Source: Undaria pinnatifida (Eukaryota; Sar; Phaeophyceae; Laminariales; Alariaceae). Taken from it: a stretch of DNA of 64,000 nucleotides. The notes under the pieces are model-generated. The model was given only the letters and a program-made list of their open reading frames with translations. It searched no databases and was not told where the DNA came from. Where the stretch lies: contig JABAKD010000025.1 in the NCBI GenBank assembly GCA_012845835.1, positions 27,895,504 through 27,959,503 on the forward strand. The letters are read 5' to 3'. Positions 11,465-22,815 of the stretch are shown in pieces (within the stretch, counting starts at the first letter, position 1; every line of letters begins with the position of its first letter). The translations under genes and the position numbers were made by a program.

Positions 11465-11700
11465 CAGGCACGTTTTGGCTCCGCTTTTTTGGGCGTTTTG
11501 GGCCGTTTCCTTCTTGGCTCGGTTTGGCAAGTTTTGGTGCGGTTTGACTGCGTTTTGGCTGCGATTTGGTTCGTTTTGGTTCGTTTTGGTCCGTTTTGGC
11601 TCGTTCTGGTGCGCTTTGATTCGTTTCGGAGTGTTGTGGCCCGTGTTTGCCCATTTTCGTCCGTGTTTGCCCATTTTCGTCCGTTTCGACTGCGTTTTGC
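11465..11700. repeat. Degenerate TTTTGG tandem repeat
   Basis: Units like 'CGTTTTGGTTCGTTTTGGT' recur about every 10-12 bp for 235 bp. The end near 11640-11690 has a related 20-bp repeat ('TGTTTGCCCATTTTCGTCCG'). Confidence 0.8.
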
Positions 11701-13180
11701 CCTGATGGGCAAGCCTACGGATCGATGGCGGCGAAGAAAGGCGAGAGAGCAAACGGGCGATGGTGCGCGATCGACTGTCGGTCATGTACGTCTTAGTGCT
11801 GTATAGTTATATCCCAAACATTGGGTATCTTCGAATATAATATAATAGTCTAATATAATAGCTGCTGCTTCGCATGATTCATGGCCCAACCAATCGGGCT
11901 TTTTTTTTGCTCTCTCACTTGCAACTCGCAACACACATCAGACGTCTCTGATACGTACTACTGTTGTTGCTGAAATTATTAACCTATGATAGCGTTTTTT
12001 TAGTTTCGTTTTGGGCTGTTGTTGCTCAGACGGCTATCTTTTCTTGTCCCCGATGGATCGACCGCAGTTAACTGTGCTTACTGCCACTGATAACTTCCGC
12101 CTCAGGGCCGTAAGGGCGCTCGCGGCGGTGCCTCCGCACGCGTCACCCGCCGCCATCTGGGCAGTGCCACGGCGAGCAATCCTGGAAAAAGTCCCAAAAA
12201 GTTGACATCACTTACTTGCTCGAAGCCTATAGTCCCTGTTTTCAAGACGAGTCGCATCCAGTATACTGGTGCAGTCTAGTACGTACTTGTGGCTGCCGAC
12301 TAATCAAAAGTCGGAGACATACTGATCAAACCAGTATACTGACCGCTCGACCAAGTCTCTATTTTCAAGTTGAAAATAATCGAAATAAATTATAGTCTAC
12401 TCTTTAGTGGTGGCAGTCAACACATTATCGACGTATGTATAGTCTACAAGTCGACCAAATTATGCGGTTGTTTGTGTTCATAATGCAATCGCCGAGGCTC
12501 TGTTATTTTATAAAATATTTTCAGGACGTCAGCTGTGAGTTCGACGTCTGCTATTTGTTTGCGCGACCATGCAGCTAGTGTTGCGGCAGCGAGCCGGACC
12601 TCTGTCATCCTACTTCCTCCGTGGATATGATTCCCACCTTACCGCCATGAGGATCCGCACGTAGAACCTGGCAAGACCCAGCAATAGTACCTTTAATTCC
12701 TCCGAGATCTCCACCAAGCTCAACAATGGTTTGCTCAAAGTTCCAGGTTATTCGCAGCGTGTTTAAGCACTTGAGTCTCGTAAGCACGGAACGGGGTGTG
12801 TGTACGATCGAGCAGTTGTTTACGCGTGGTGGGTGTACACAGTTGTCTGCCTTTTGCCTTTTGCCTTGACTTTTTACACAGAGTTTCCTTATTTTATAAT
12901 AAATGTTTCAAGGGCGTCAGCCGTGAGTTCGACGAATTTCAGGTCAACAGACTAGTCTAGCCATCTATCTTTGCAGGCTGCGTTGTTGGTACTTGTAATA
13001 TACTAGATTACATGGGTGAGTTTTTATTGGGAGGGGTCCTATTTTTTCACTTGCGTATAGGGAGTGTTTAGTTAGACTAGTCTATAATATTATGGAATTG
13101 GCATGAAACGGAGAGACGCAAAGTTGCAGAGCGACGCGCAAAGGCTGCGGCAGCGTCATCCACCGTTGGCATCTCTAAGC
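11701..13180. other. Intergenic with a short dispersed repeat pair
   Basis: No gene seen. Two related segments near 12500-12550 and 12890-12940 share 'TTATTTTATAA' followed by 'GCGTCAG' and 'GTGAGTTCGACG'. The same word, directly or inverted, occurs near 36763 and 44912. Confidence 0.5.
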
Positions 13181-13189
13181 GGCCGGGGG

Positions 13190-13465
13190 GAGGGGGAAGG
13201 GGGGGGGGCGGGGAGGGGACTGGGGGAGGGGGGGAGGGGGGAGGGGGGGAGGAGGGAGGGGGGGGGGGGGGGAGGGGGGGAGGGGGGAGGGGGGGAGGGG
13301 GGAGGGGGGGAGGGGGGAGGGGGGGAGGGGGGAGGGGGGGAGGGGGGAGGGGGGGAGGGGGGAGGGGGGGAGGGGAGGAGGGGGGAGGGGGGAGGGGGGG
13401 AGGGGGGAGGGGGGGAGGGGGGAGGGGGAAAGGGAGGAAGGGGGGGGGGGCGGAAGGGGGAGCGT
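13190..13465. repeat. GGGGGGAGG minisatellite (strong G-quadruplex potential)
   Basis: About 275 bp of almost pure G with single A every 5-8 bases on the + strand. The long Gly-rich and Pro-rich frames here are a by-product of this repeat. Confidence 0.9.
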
Positions 13466-13663
13466 CATGCCCAAGAGACTGAAGTCTGGGTTTGGCCATC
13501 ATCGTATTGAAAGTTGTGGGCCTTCTAATGGCCGTCACAAGATAGCATAAAGACCGCCCTGACTTCTTCGCCATGTTGCGTTCTCTCCCAGGTGCCATTG
13601 ATGATGGACGTGATACCCTCTCTTAGCCCAATGCCATCCTTAGCCAGTTCCTAGGGTCTGCTC

Positions 13664-13863
13664 TTATGACATTTTTCTTTCTTTTCTTCTTCTATTTCTT
13701 TTTTCTTTTTTTTCTCTTCTTCTTTCCTTGCTTTCTTGTCTTGTCTTTTCTTGCTTTTCTTGTCTTTTTCTTCTCTTTGCTTGCCTTTTTCGTCTTGTTT
13801 CGTTTTTCTTCTCTTTTCTTTCCTTTCCTTTATCTTGTTTTCTTTTCTTTGTTTCTTTTTCTC
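13664..13863. repeat. Polypyrimidine tract (TTTTCTTCT-type)
   Basis: About 200 bp of nearly pure T/C on the + strand, 200 bp after the G-rich minisatellite. It is not coding: the Lys/Glu/Arg-rich minus-strand frame follows from base composition. Confidence 0.85.
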
Positions 13864-14376
13864 CAATTGACGTATGCCTGTCGTGCGTATGCGTAGTGAT
13901 AGATACTACGTGTAATATATACGTGGTAGTCTTACTTGGGTGGCAATCGGAATATTTGGTTCCTCTAGGCGTGAGTAGTGAGACGTATGCACCGGCCTGG
14001 ACCTGGCACATCGTAGACTGACTCCCGATTTCACTTTTATATGTTTCTGGTGGAGGCATGAATTGCGTCAGCTGTGATATATGCGTGTACCACCTTGGGT
14101 TGTGTGTGTTTTTCCCTGGGGTATTCCTCAGCTCCAGAGTGACTGGAGCCTGTCCTGTGACCACGGACTTGATTATGCGAGTTAATGTGAGAACAACAAC
14201 AACAACAATAATATGTGTAGCACTATTTAGGTGGTCGGGAGTATGCAAATTACGCTACCCCCGGCATCCGGCGTTACAGTTCAGCGGTGAAACCGCTCTG
14301 AATAAATCGTCCATCCCACGCCCACATGACTTATTCCTCCGCATGCTTTGCGCCTGGTAGTGCGGCGTGGCTGTAA

Positions 14377-14404
14377 GTCCACGGGGAACTTTATTTTCCC
14401 GTGG
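14377..14404. repeat. Short perfect hairpin
   Basis: 'CCACGGGGAA' and 'TTCCCGTGG' flank a seven-base AT-rich loop. It lies just beyond the 3' side of the gypsy relic (minus strand). Its role is unknown. Confidence 0.5.
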
Positions 14405-15340
14405 TTCCGCGTCCCCTCCGCAACACCCCCCAACTCTGGTATCCTCCAGAGCTTTGAAGAAGGTCGCCTCGGTCAGCGGAGCTTCCATTCTTCCCACAGC
14501 CAAACCAGCCGTTTAAAAACGGCTTGAGATGGGGTCGTCGATCTCTTTTCCCGATGTAGTTCCTGACGATTCACCTCTTTCCAGGTTTTATCACCAATTG
14601 ATCTATCTCGGGCACCCTTTTCGAACCGAAGCTGTCACAACATCCTTCCGCCGCTTGATTTATTGACTATTTTCAGCTCCTCCCAGTCACCATCTGGATA
14701 CCTCACTCGCCAGTACGGGCCTCTGAAGTCGTCTACCTCTCTCGCGAATACCTTGCTGGAAGTCGGCACTCTCCCTCCGGATTTTCGTTTCGAACGGGTA
14801 TGCCTTACGCGTCTCTTCTAAGCCGCTTCCCTTTCCCCCGTTGTTGACACTCCCGGTGGTCGAATCCGGTGATTTGCTCCATGATACCGCTCCCGCAAGA
14901 CGTGAAACACGTCCAGCTGCAGTGGGGTGTAAAGCTTCCTTGTGCTTCTTCCTCGTTCAGTCACTTAAGATTCGAGCCCGTCCCAGTGGCTGCCCTTATG
15001 TTCCCAGATTCACGTATTTCGTGACCCACGAGGCTTTGCGGTCGATTAGCGTATACAACGGTAATGCCGAAGTGGAATCCTCGGCAAGCCCAATGTCCGG
15101 CCCCCACGTGCGAACTCGTCCTCAAATGCACGGCGAAGTTCCACAGGGCGCTCGCGAAAGGGTTTTATGTCCACCGTCGTAGACACTATTTTTTCTTGAT
15201 GAGCTGCGACCGTTTAGGTGTACCGCGTAACTGAGGTCTGGGTGTATCATGCGCACTACACGCCATGGTCCAGTTCAGTGCTCGTTCGCTAACTTCAAGT
15301 GAACTCTTTTCCCAGAAATTCAAACACACCCCCAGGAAGG

Positions 15341-15630
15341 TGGCCACCCCACCACTTCTGTTCAGCGGCCCAGAGTCGCTCTACGGTAGCCCACCCAACT
15401 TTTCTTCAAAGAAATCGCCGGCTTTCAAAACCAGCTCCTATGATACCGGTCATATCTCCTGAAATACGGTGCCTCTTGTCCCCCCCCCCCGACGCCATCG
15501 TTCGATAGTCCTTTGCAAACAGTAAAACATTTGGAGACAATTTTTTATTGGCGCCCTTCCTTGTGTCGAGCAGCCATGAAACGTTCGTTAAAGAAAACCG
15601 CTGGTTTTGGGGGGGGGCTGTCGTAGGATC
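15341..15630 (-). repeat. Left arm of a diverged inverted-repeat pair (partner 18645-18900)
   Basis: Reverse-complemented, this segment matches 18645-18900: CCTACGA..GCCCCCCCC, then CCAGCG..TTTTC.TTAACGA, TTTCATGGCTGCTCGACAC and CACCGTATTTC.GGAGATA. The arms are about 260-290 bp. This arm lies between the integrase and the C-terminal piece of the gypsy relic, so it may be a later insertion. Confidence 0.7.
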
Positions 15631-16164
15631 AGCCGGCGGCATGTGACCAGTGCTCACCTACATTGTTTGGATGCTACCACCAAACCTATGGTTAATGCAT
15701 TTGCGGGAGCCGCTTTCCTTCAGCGTCCCGTTCAGCAGCGGCTAAATCACGAGGTCACCTTCATGCCTAAACCCAATACGTCCGACTTATATTCCAAAAG
15801 TATAAAACAGAGAGGCGCTCACCACACCTCCCCATCTATTCAGCGATAGCCTCATACGTGCTTACCTTTACTGTGTAGATGCTGCATCACACCCATGTGG
15901 ACCGAGGGAGCTGCTAGCTGTTTACCTCAGCTTCTCGTGGTCAACAGCGCGATTAGCACGCGTGGTTTCCTTCGCAGTCCAACCGAATACTGCTGAGGTA
16001 CGTACTCTATACATTCATTTGCATCGTCTACGCAGCAGGCCAGGTTGCTTTTGGCGACCCTTTTATATTCCACACAATCGACGACGGGCAAAATCCAGTC
16101 TATCTGCGTGCAAGCATCTCGGCCAAACAATAGACGGAATGGTGCCAGAAACGAGGGTAGGCTA

Positions 16165-16700
16165 GGGTCTGATGTGACACGTTTATCCCAGCATGTGGGG
16201 AGTTCATCATATCGGTCCCATATCCTGATTCAAGACTTAGAGAGTTTGGACGACAATACCTCCTGGAACCACCCCTCTACCCTTTCGACCCCTCCCTGAG
16301 CACGAAGGTGTTTGAAAGGACCGTAGTCCATCGACACTCTCTCAGCCACTGGCACAAACATTTCACCACACCTGTACTGTGAACTCTTCCCCAGCATCGC
16401 TCCGGATCGATAGTGGGGCCCCAAAGGACAAGGAGAAGAGTTCTGGGTGTGACGCGTTGGATCCAGCACGTGGGGAGTATCGGTCCCATACCCTGCGCCA
16501 AGACTTACAGAGTTCGGACAATACCTCCTGGAACCACCCCTCCATACTTTCGGCCCCTCCCTGAGCACGGGGGTAATTGGTGGAATCGTAGCCTATCGAC
16601 ACTCTCAGCCACTGGCAGCACAAATATGTCACCGACCTGCACGGTGACCTCTCCCCCAGCATCGCTCCGGATCGATAGTGGCGCACCCCGAAGGTAAGAA
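16165..16700 (-). repeat. Internal duplication of the integrase core segment
   Basis: The word 'CCAGCATCGCTCCGGATCGA' recurs at about 16391 and 16656, a spacing of 265 bp. The sequence before each (CACGTGGGGAGT..ATCGGTCCCATA) also repeats. The SIRSDAG-to-VERMEGW part of the integrase is therefore present twice, about 75-85% alike by eye. Confidence 0.75.
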
Positions 16701-17950
16701 GGATTTCCGACCGTCTGCGACTCGCTCCGACGGCGTCTTTGGACGGCAATGGGCAATGGGTATATGCTAACTGGAACTTGCTGGCTCTATTCACCGCTGC
16801 CAACCAATACCTGTGTCCATCGTGCGACTCTTGTTTGACGTCCCTTGGATATCCATCTCGGTTTTTTGTTTTTCCCGAGGCCGCAGAAGCCTCAGGACAG
16901 GCATCATGGCTACCCGCTGACTTTTCGATCGTTTTGTTCTCCTGCATAATCTACACGAGAGCACATGCTCGCGTACATCCTTGACCAGTATTGGCTAGTT
17001 GTACTTGCCCTGGAAAAGCAAAGTGGTGCGTGCCACACCTGGATGACCAAACGTGCACCAAGAGCCAAGACCCCAAGTATCATCACCCTCGGTATTGCTA
17101 ACTTACTGTCCTCGCCTTTAGGGGTAGAAAACCTTTGCCGTCCAACAGATAGTCTCCTCGTTCTTCCCTTACCATAGTCTGCCACGCCCTCAGTCAGGGG
17201 AACAGCTACTCTCGCCACAGCTATCACGCTCTCCGCTGTAGGCTTGTCCACCCGATCTACGCCAGGCTCCGTGACGGGCACGCCGTCCAATCAATACTGG
17301 ACCCTCTGGTCCCCGATACGTTTGACGAGTCGATGTATCGTCCCGGAAAGCATCGCTAACGTTGTCACCTCCAATGGCCTAGGTATCCTTCCCCCTGTCG
17401 GGGTATAGGTGATAATGTTTTCCCACCAGCTATGGACTTCTTCCCCTTTTAGCGAACCAAGAGCTCCATCAACAACAAGGCTCCGAAGCCTGCTACTAAA
17501 GTCTTCAGTCCAAACCCACATTTTGGTTGAGTTTCCATTAGTGTACCGTGGGCTTCCTCCTCTGGAGAATGTCGCCGTTGTTTAGCAGCATAGGGTGTGC
17601 AGTCCTCTCCGGCCAGGGGCAATCGAAGCTTACCTCGTGACACCGCCTTGGCGTTGACAGGGAACAGTGATCCGCGGTCACTACATTCACGCAAAAGTTC
17701 CAACAAATTCGACTTGCACCCCTGACTTAACTGCTCTATGCTTACCTCGATTATGTCAACTGCTGCTTTCTCGAGATCACCTGTTGGCCTCTCCACTCCT
17801 GATTTTCCTCCTCAACAGCTGGAACTGGCTCTTTTCCGTCGACCGGTCCAGTATTAACCGCATCCTCTCTGCATCGCCGGGGTTGGTCGTCAATACTTTC
17901 GCTACCACCATATCTTGCTGTATGGCAATCGACGTTTTCGTTCAATTAAC

Positions 17951-18640
17951 GACCTTATATTGTAGAGGGTTGCCCGGTTGCCGCCATAATACCCCCTACT
18001 GGCTATCCCTAGCTCATCTCCCAACTGCATGCCATGTGGTTACGTCGGTAGGGCTAATACTAACTGTCGATCCTGGTGTTGGGAGCTCGTACCGAAGGCT
18101 TCCGTTTGTACGTTATCCTTGAGTCATCCCACGGTAGGGGTTGCACCTTCTGCGACAAAAAGTCCCTTGGCAATTGAGTTCCTCATGTGAGGAACTGCCA
18201 GTCATTAAAGTAATTTCACGTGTACACGATTTTTTTGGACTAAGGCATAGAAGCTTGGTCGGGTTGTGCGAACCAATGCCTTCGAAGTCATTTTTTGGGT
18301 GAGATATTGAGTTCCTCATGTGAGGAACTCAGGGACTTTCTGCTGAAACCCTATCGTGGGATGGGTCCCTTCTATATAAACTCGGTCATTTTCGGCGTGA
18401 ACACCAGCGGAATGTCGCACGACCCTAAAATGTTCAGGGGGGAAATTTCATTCTGGGTTGGATTTTCCGCCCTTAGCAATCCCTTACCCCCCCTTGGAGC
18501 TGATTATGCTCTTCGCCCCGTCAAGCTGGCGAATATTGTAACATACCTGGTGATAAATTTCATGTTGTCATGGGATGATGGGTAGGTAACGTGGCAGGAT
18601 TTTTTGGGTAGGGGTATATGGCAACATATTGAGACCCCCT
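17951..18640. other. No gene; two copies of a 10-bp-stem hairpin
   Basis: GAGTTCCTCA-TG-TGAGGAACT(C) occurs at 18176-18196 and 18309-18330, in the same orientation, 133 bp apart. Nothing coding was recognised. Confidence 0.55.
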
Positions 18641-18644
18641 CTTG

Positions 18645-18900
18645 ATTGGTTCTACGATAGAGCCCCCCCCCCAAAGCCAGCGATTTTCATTAACGAGGGT
18701 TTTCATGGCTGCTCGACACGAGGAAGGGTGTTATCAAAGAAAGGTCTCCCTGTATTTTTTCTTGTTTGCAGAGGGACCGTCGAACGATCACGTCGGATTG
18801 GCGAGGAGCACCGTATTTCGGGAGATAAGGGCGGGAGCTATTTTCAAAACCGGCGATTTCGCTAAAGAAAAGTTGGAGGGGGCTATCGTAGTAAGACTCC
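18645..18900 (+). repeat. Right arm of the diverged inverted-repeat pair (partner 15341-15630)
   Basis: See the partner entry. This arm contains 'TTTTCATGGCTGCTCGACAC', 'CACCGTATTTCGGGAGATAA' and ends with 'GGGGGCTATCGTAGTAAGAC'. It is open as 122 codons, but I see no family, and the homologous arm has a different reading pattern. Confidence 0.7.
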
Positions 18901-19849
18901 TTTATTATCGAGAAGCACTTCCATTCAAAATGTTCTTAAGACATGGAACGATTCAGGTAGGCTGTGAAAATTGGGGTGCCAGTGGATGTGAAAAAAGGGA
19001 GGGGATTTAGAAGTGGCCTTGCGTTGTGGGAACTATTCAGGTTATGATCAGCACAAAAACAAAATTATGGAAAAGTTGGTCTAGCGGAATGTCGCGACTC
19101 GTTGGGTGGCGTTGATACATAAAGCAGACGCGCTAAATATTCAAAGCCTACGAATATCATCCTTGGCAGTAGTGGAAGACAAAAACTGAAATGTGTTAAT
19201 AGGGTAACTTTTTATTCATCGTACGGGGAGGGAGGGAACAGTGACGGAGGGTTAGCAGGTAGGTGTAAACATGGTGATACTGAATTTTTATTGGAACCAG
19301 CATGCAAATTGGCAAACGTGATGGAGAGATTTATGCAACGAATTTGTGGATTGAGAGAGAAAGTGGGCCCGGAAGTTGCGATCTGTTCATCAGAAATTGA
19401 CGTAAAAATATGAATTCGAAATTACATATTGATTGGGACAAATCATCTGTTTTTGGTATGTAGTGGGCGAGTTCATTGTCATTGTTTTTCGTTTGCTGTT
19501 TGGATGGAGATCGTTACCAAATCGGTGGGGGTTGATGTCGGCTGCGATACGTAGCTCATTCTCCCTTGTACCGAACGCAAAGAAAATGCCGCCGTGTTAA
19601 CGGAAGCAGGGGAAATCGCTAAATAAGTAAATGTGGTGCTACCGAACCAAGGAGATGCAGCAGAGTTGTGCCCCCCGGTTGATGTGGGTGTAACCTCGGC
19701 GGTGTACGGTGGGGTGTCGGAGGATATTTTTTTACTGTGAAAAGTATGCAGACGATATGTTGAAAATATAGAAAAAACGTGCAAAAAAAGGGGCGAGTGA
19801 AGAAAGGTTGTCATTGGCAACCTCGCTCTGGATCACATCTTTAGGATTA

Positions 19850-21520
19850 AGGGAATGCCGCACCTAACTTGGTTGCAATATTTTTTCTACATAAGCCGGT
19901 GGACAGGTTAGTTAGTCGAGAAGTGCCCCGATTGGAGATAAATGCACATACGATGCGGATAAAAGTACCTAGTAGGGAGTTCAAAAGGTATCAAGGAAGT
20001 TGTGAATCTGTGGCCTCGTAATCGGTCGGTGGCGACGGCAAGAGATATGTGGCGTTTGACGGGGAAATTGAGGCTTTTGCCGACGGCTGATTATTGTTGA
20101 CGACGGCTCTTAATGAGAAGAAATAATGTACTGATAGTCAATGAGCGGCAGCACCCAAAGGAACAATGATGAGACTGGGCGAAGAGTTTCTTGCTGATTT
20201 GGATTGGTGGAAAGGGACAGTACACCGGTCGTTTTTCGCAGAAGGCATTTCACTGTATTCACCAATGATGTTTGAGCAATGTGAGGTGGAATCCGGCTAG
20301 GCAATGGTGTTCGGATACAACTTTAAACTCTATCATCGGCTTTTGTTTAGAGTTGGGGATGTATTGGAAGCATGATCTGTCTAATAAGGAACGTCGAGGG
20401 TCTCGCTACCAGGGGCATTATGTGCTGCGCAGAATGCTATTTCAACACATATCTTGAAATTGTTGGCAATGGTGATGACAGCTTGCGTCATATGGTGAGT
20501 GTTGTTCGCGATAAACCCAATGTAGTGGGAGAACCCGTGATATTGAGAGGTGACAGTATGTCAGCAATAATACCGGTGAAAACGTGTGGGGGAGCACGTG
20601 ATCCATGAGCAGCGTTTTGAATAGGGTAGGTGTTATGAAAAAGCAGTACGTATTCAAGGAATTGAAAATGTAATGGCGGGTGTGGTATTTCGATATGACC
20701 GCGACCCCAAATTAGTTATAGTTCTTGAACGTATTGTCTCCTTTGGTTCGGTGGCAAGAGCCAAGTGTGGGGGCGATTGGTGGGACGGCGTGTTCGGAGA
20801 GATCTGGTAGTCGTACTGTCAAAGGCCGGAGTTTCTCCGTCGACTACCGCAATTTATTCCGCGGCTTGGAAGATGTGCGTAAAGTGGGGGGCAATATGTC
20901 GTGAAGAGAAGGGCATGTTTAGCGGCGAGGGGTTGATTGCGGAAGAGACCTCAACGTTTTTGGCATACATGTTTCTTTCAAGAGGGAACACGATTTCGAC
21001 GATTGATTGAAAGTTGACGGCGATTCAATAAATCACCGAAGGGTGAGAGCTGAATTATTTATGAAGAACCATACAATAAAATCGGTTAAGGCAGGGATTG
21101 CAAGAGGGAAGGTTGGTTAAAAGCGGAGGCACCGAGGATCTGTCGTCCGATTTCGTGTGTGATGTTGAAGCACGGATGTTCTATTTCCAAGGAGTGGGGA
21201 GGGGGAGGCGAGTATTATGGTTGACACTTGAAGTAACGTATTTCTCTCTTTGTGGGGTGTCATGACTTTACGCGTATACGAAGTAATGAGAAGATTCACA
21301 TGGAATTTGGACTAACAGAAGAAGATGTTTGCTTTCTATTAGGAACGGCTCGGTTGACGTTTTCCGCCCCTTTGTGAAAGTGCGAAGACAGGATGGAAGT
21401 TCGTTTTAAAGGCTCAAAAGGAGATCATAAACGATTCGGAGCCGTCATTTCACGTAAACTGGCGGTTGTTTGCCCAGCCAAAATCGATTGGGAGTGGAAA
21501 GGATTATCCGTTGGGATACA
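19850..21520 (+). mobile_element. Degenerate DIRS-like (tyrosine-recombinase) retrotransposon relic
   Basis: Fragments in the order expected for DIRS/Ngaro-type elements. About 19955-20090 holds the end of a reverse transcriptase ('MRIKVPSREFKRYQG', then shifted 'WPRNRSVATARDMWRLTGKL'). About 20440-20720 is RNase H-like ('YLEIVG', 'VILRGDSMSAI', 'GGARDP' and 'IQGIENVMAGV.FRYD', compare the usual 'HIPG.EN..AD..SR' ending). At 20800-21030 is the N-terminal part of a tyrosine recombinase ('GVSPSTTAIYSAAWKMCVKW'). At 21360-21470 is a middle part ('VRFKGSKGDHKRFGAVIS'). Several frameshifts and stops make it inactive. I did not find the catalytic R-H-R-Y end intact. Confidence 0.68.
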
Positions 21521-21550
21521 AAGAGTAGCATAGCCGTTGGATGATTATGG

Positions 21551-21927
21551 GAGTTTTGGGGTGATGATAGAGCTGATGTTGATTAATCAACAACTTGGAT
21601 CTGGAGAACCCTTAGCACAACGTATGGGAAGGAAGATTGTTGGGAAGTTTGGACTCGTGAGCAATTGTTATGGAGTTCTCTGCCGTAGATGGATATTAGA
21701 TTCGACATGAAACCATGTCATGGTTGGGGTGAAACGAGGGAGTTTTGGGGTGATGATAGAGCTGATGTTGATTAATCAACAACTTGGACCTGGAGAACCC
21801 TTAGCACAACGTATGGGAAGGAAGATTGTTGGGAAGTTTGGACTCGTGAGCAATTGTTATGGAGTTCTCTGCCGTAGATGGATATTAGACATGAAACCAT
21901 GTCATGGTTGGGGTGAAACCAGGTGAT
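21551..21927. repeat. 189-bp tandem duplication
   Basis: 'GAGTTTTGGGGTGATGATAG' starts at 21551 and again at 21740. The two units are nearly identical through 'GAAACCATGTCATGGTTGGG', indicating a recent duplication. Confidence 0.88.
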
Positions 21928-22215
21928 GTTAAATGGCACGGTCACATCAAGGCCATCATAGATGGCCAAGAATGTAAGTGACGATGGCGGCCCATGTCGG
22001 ACTCCCTACATCGTCACTGCCCTGCGCTGCTCTGCTGTGCTCTGTTTGTCTTCTAGTGTCCTTTTAAAGTGTTCTTTTAGAGTAATAATGTCGGCCTTGC
22101 GTCTAGAAAGCGAGCCATGAGGAGAGGTTAATAAATACACGGGAGCCATGAGAAGAACGCTTCGCAACACCGACAACCCTGCTTTCCCCTCGGGATACTA
22201 TGGCAGCAATCGCAA
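21899..22215 (+). repeat. Direct repeat, copy 1 (partner 22528-22815)
   Basis: It starts with 'CATGGTTGGGGTGAAAC', continues through 'TCAAGGCCATCATA', 'GTAAGTGACG' and 'GTCGGCCTTGCGTCTAG', and ends with 'CCCCTCGGGATA'. It lies 3' of the DIRS-like relic. Confidence 0.65.
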
Positions 22216-22527
22216 TCGTGTTTTCGTAGGCCGATTGCTACACTGGTAGACCGTAGGTGGTACATACCTTTGATCTCGAGCTCCCACGATTGTGTTCTCC
22301 ATTACAGGGTTGTATCTCTTGCAATGGGGCGTCTTAGCCTCATTACGAGGTGTGGGGAAAATTTGTAGCCTCATTTTTGTTTATTTCGAAGAGCCGCATC
22401 TTGGATCACCTTTCCAATTTCTGGATATTTTGTTGGCATCCTTTGATTGCCATGTGATCTGCATCTACGGCTATTCAGGGTGGGCTAGTGTTATATATGT
22501 TCTGCGTAAATGGATAGTCTATAGATT

Positions 22528-22815
22528 CGGTCATGGTTGGGGTGAAACGAGGTGATATTAGATGTCACAGCCACGTCAAGGCCATCATATGTATGGGCGA
22601 TAATGTAAGTGACGGTGATGGTCCATGCTGGACACCCCACCCAGTTAACAAACTGCCTGTCCAATGTACTGCCTCCTCTAGTATGATATTGTCAGCCTTG
22701 TATCTAGGCAGCGAGCCAACGGAGAGATGAGCAAAGACACCAGAACCCATGAGAGCAGTGGTTCCCAACACTGACAACCTCGTGTCCCCTCTCGGGGATA
22801 CATTTACAGCAAGCG
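22528..22815 (+). repeat. Direct repeat, copy 2 (partner 21899-22215)
   Basis: It has the same landmarks as copy 1, in the same order and orientation: 'CATGGTTGGGGTGAAACGAG', 'TCAAGGCCATCATA', 'GTAAGTGACGG', 'GTCAGCCTTGTATCTAG' and 'CCCTCTCGGGGATA'. It is clearly diverged, by eye about 70% alike. Confidence 0.65.

Larger units (their letters stand above)
14550..17950 (-). mobile_element. Degenerate Ty3/gypsy-type retrotransposon relic
   Basis: Broken pol pieces read in order on the minus strand. Near 17640-17545 is the start of a reverse transcriptase ('KLRLPLAGEDCTPYAAKQRR' and 'SPEEEA'). Near 17020-16910 is an integrase zinc-domain remnant. From about 16900 to 16230 lies the integrase core, with 'GHRYWLAAVNRASKF', 'LSIRSDAGGEF' and 'RAQGGVERMEGWF' standing around the three acidic residues. 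'FGRDACTQIDWILP' is at about 16130-16085. At 14739-14674 is a C-terminal 'FRGPYWRVRYPDGDWEEL' segment. Most of RT and RNase H is missing, stops and frameshifts are frequent, and no LTR pair was identified. It is an inactive copy, and the outer borders are approximate. Confidence 0.72.

Noticed and set aside
13103-13598. Gly-rich and Pro-rich frames at 13.1-13.6 kb
   Set aside because: Produced by the G-rich minisatellite.
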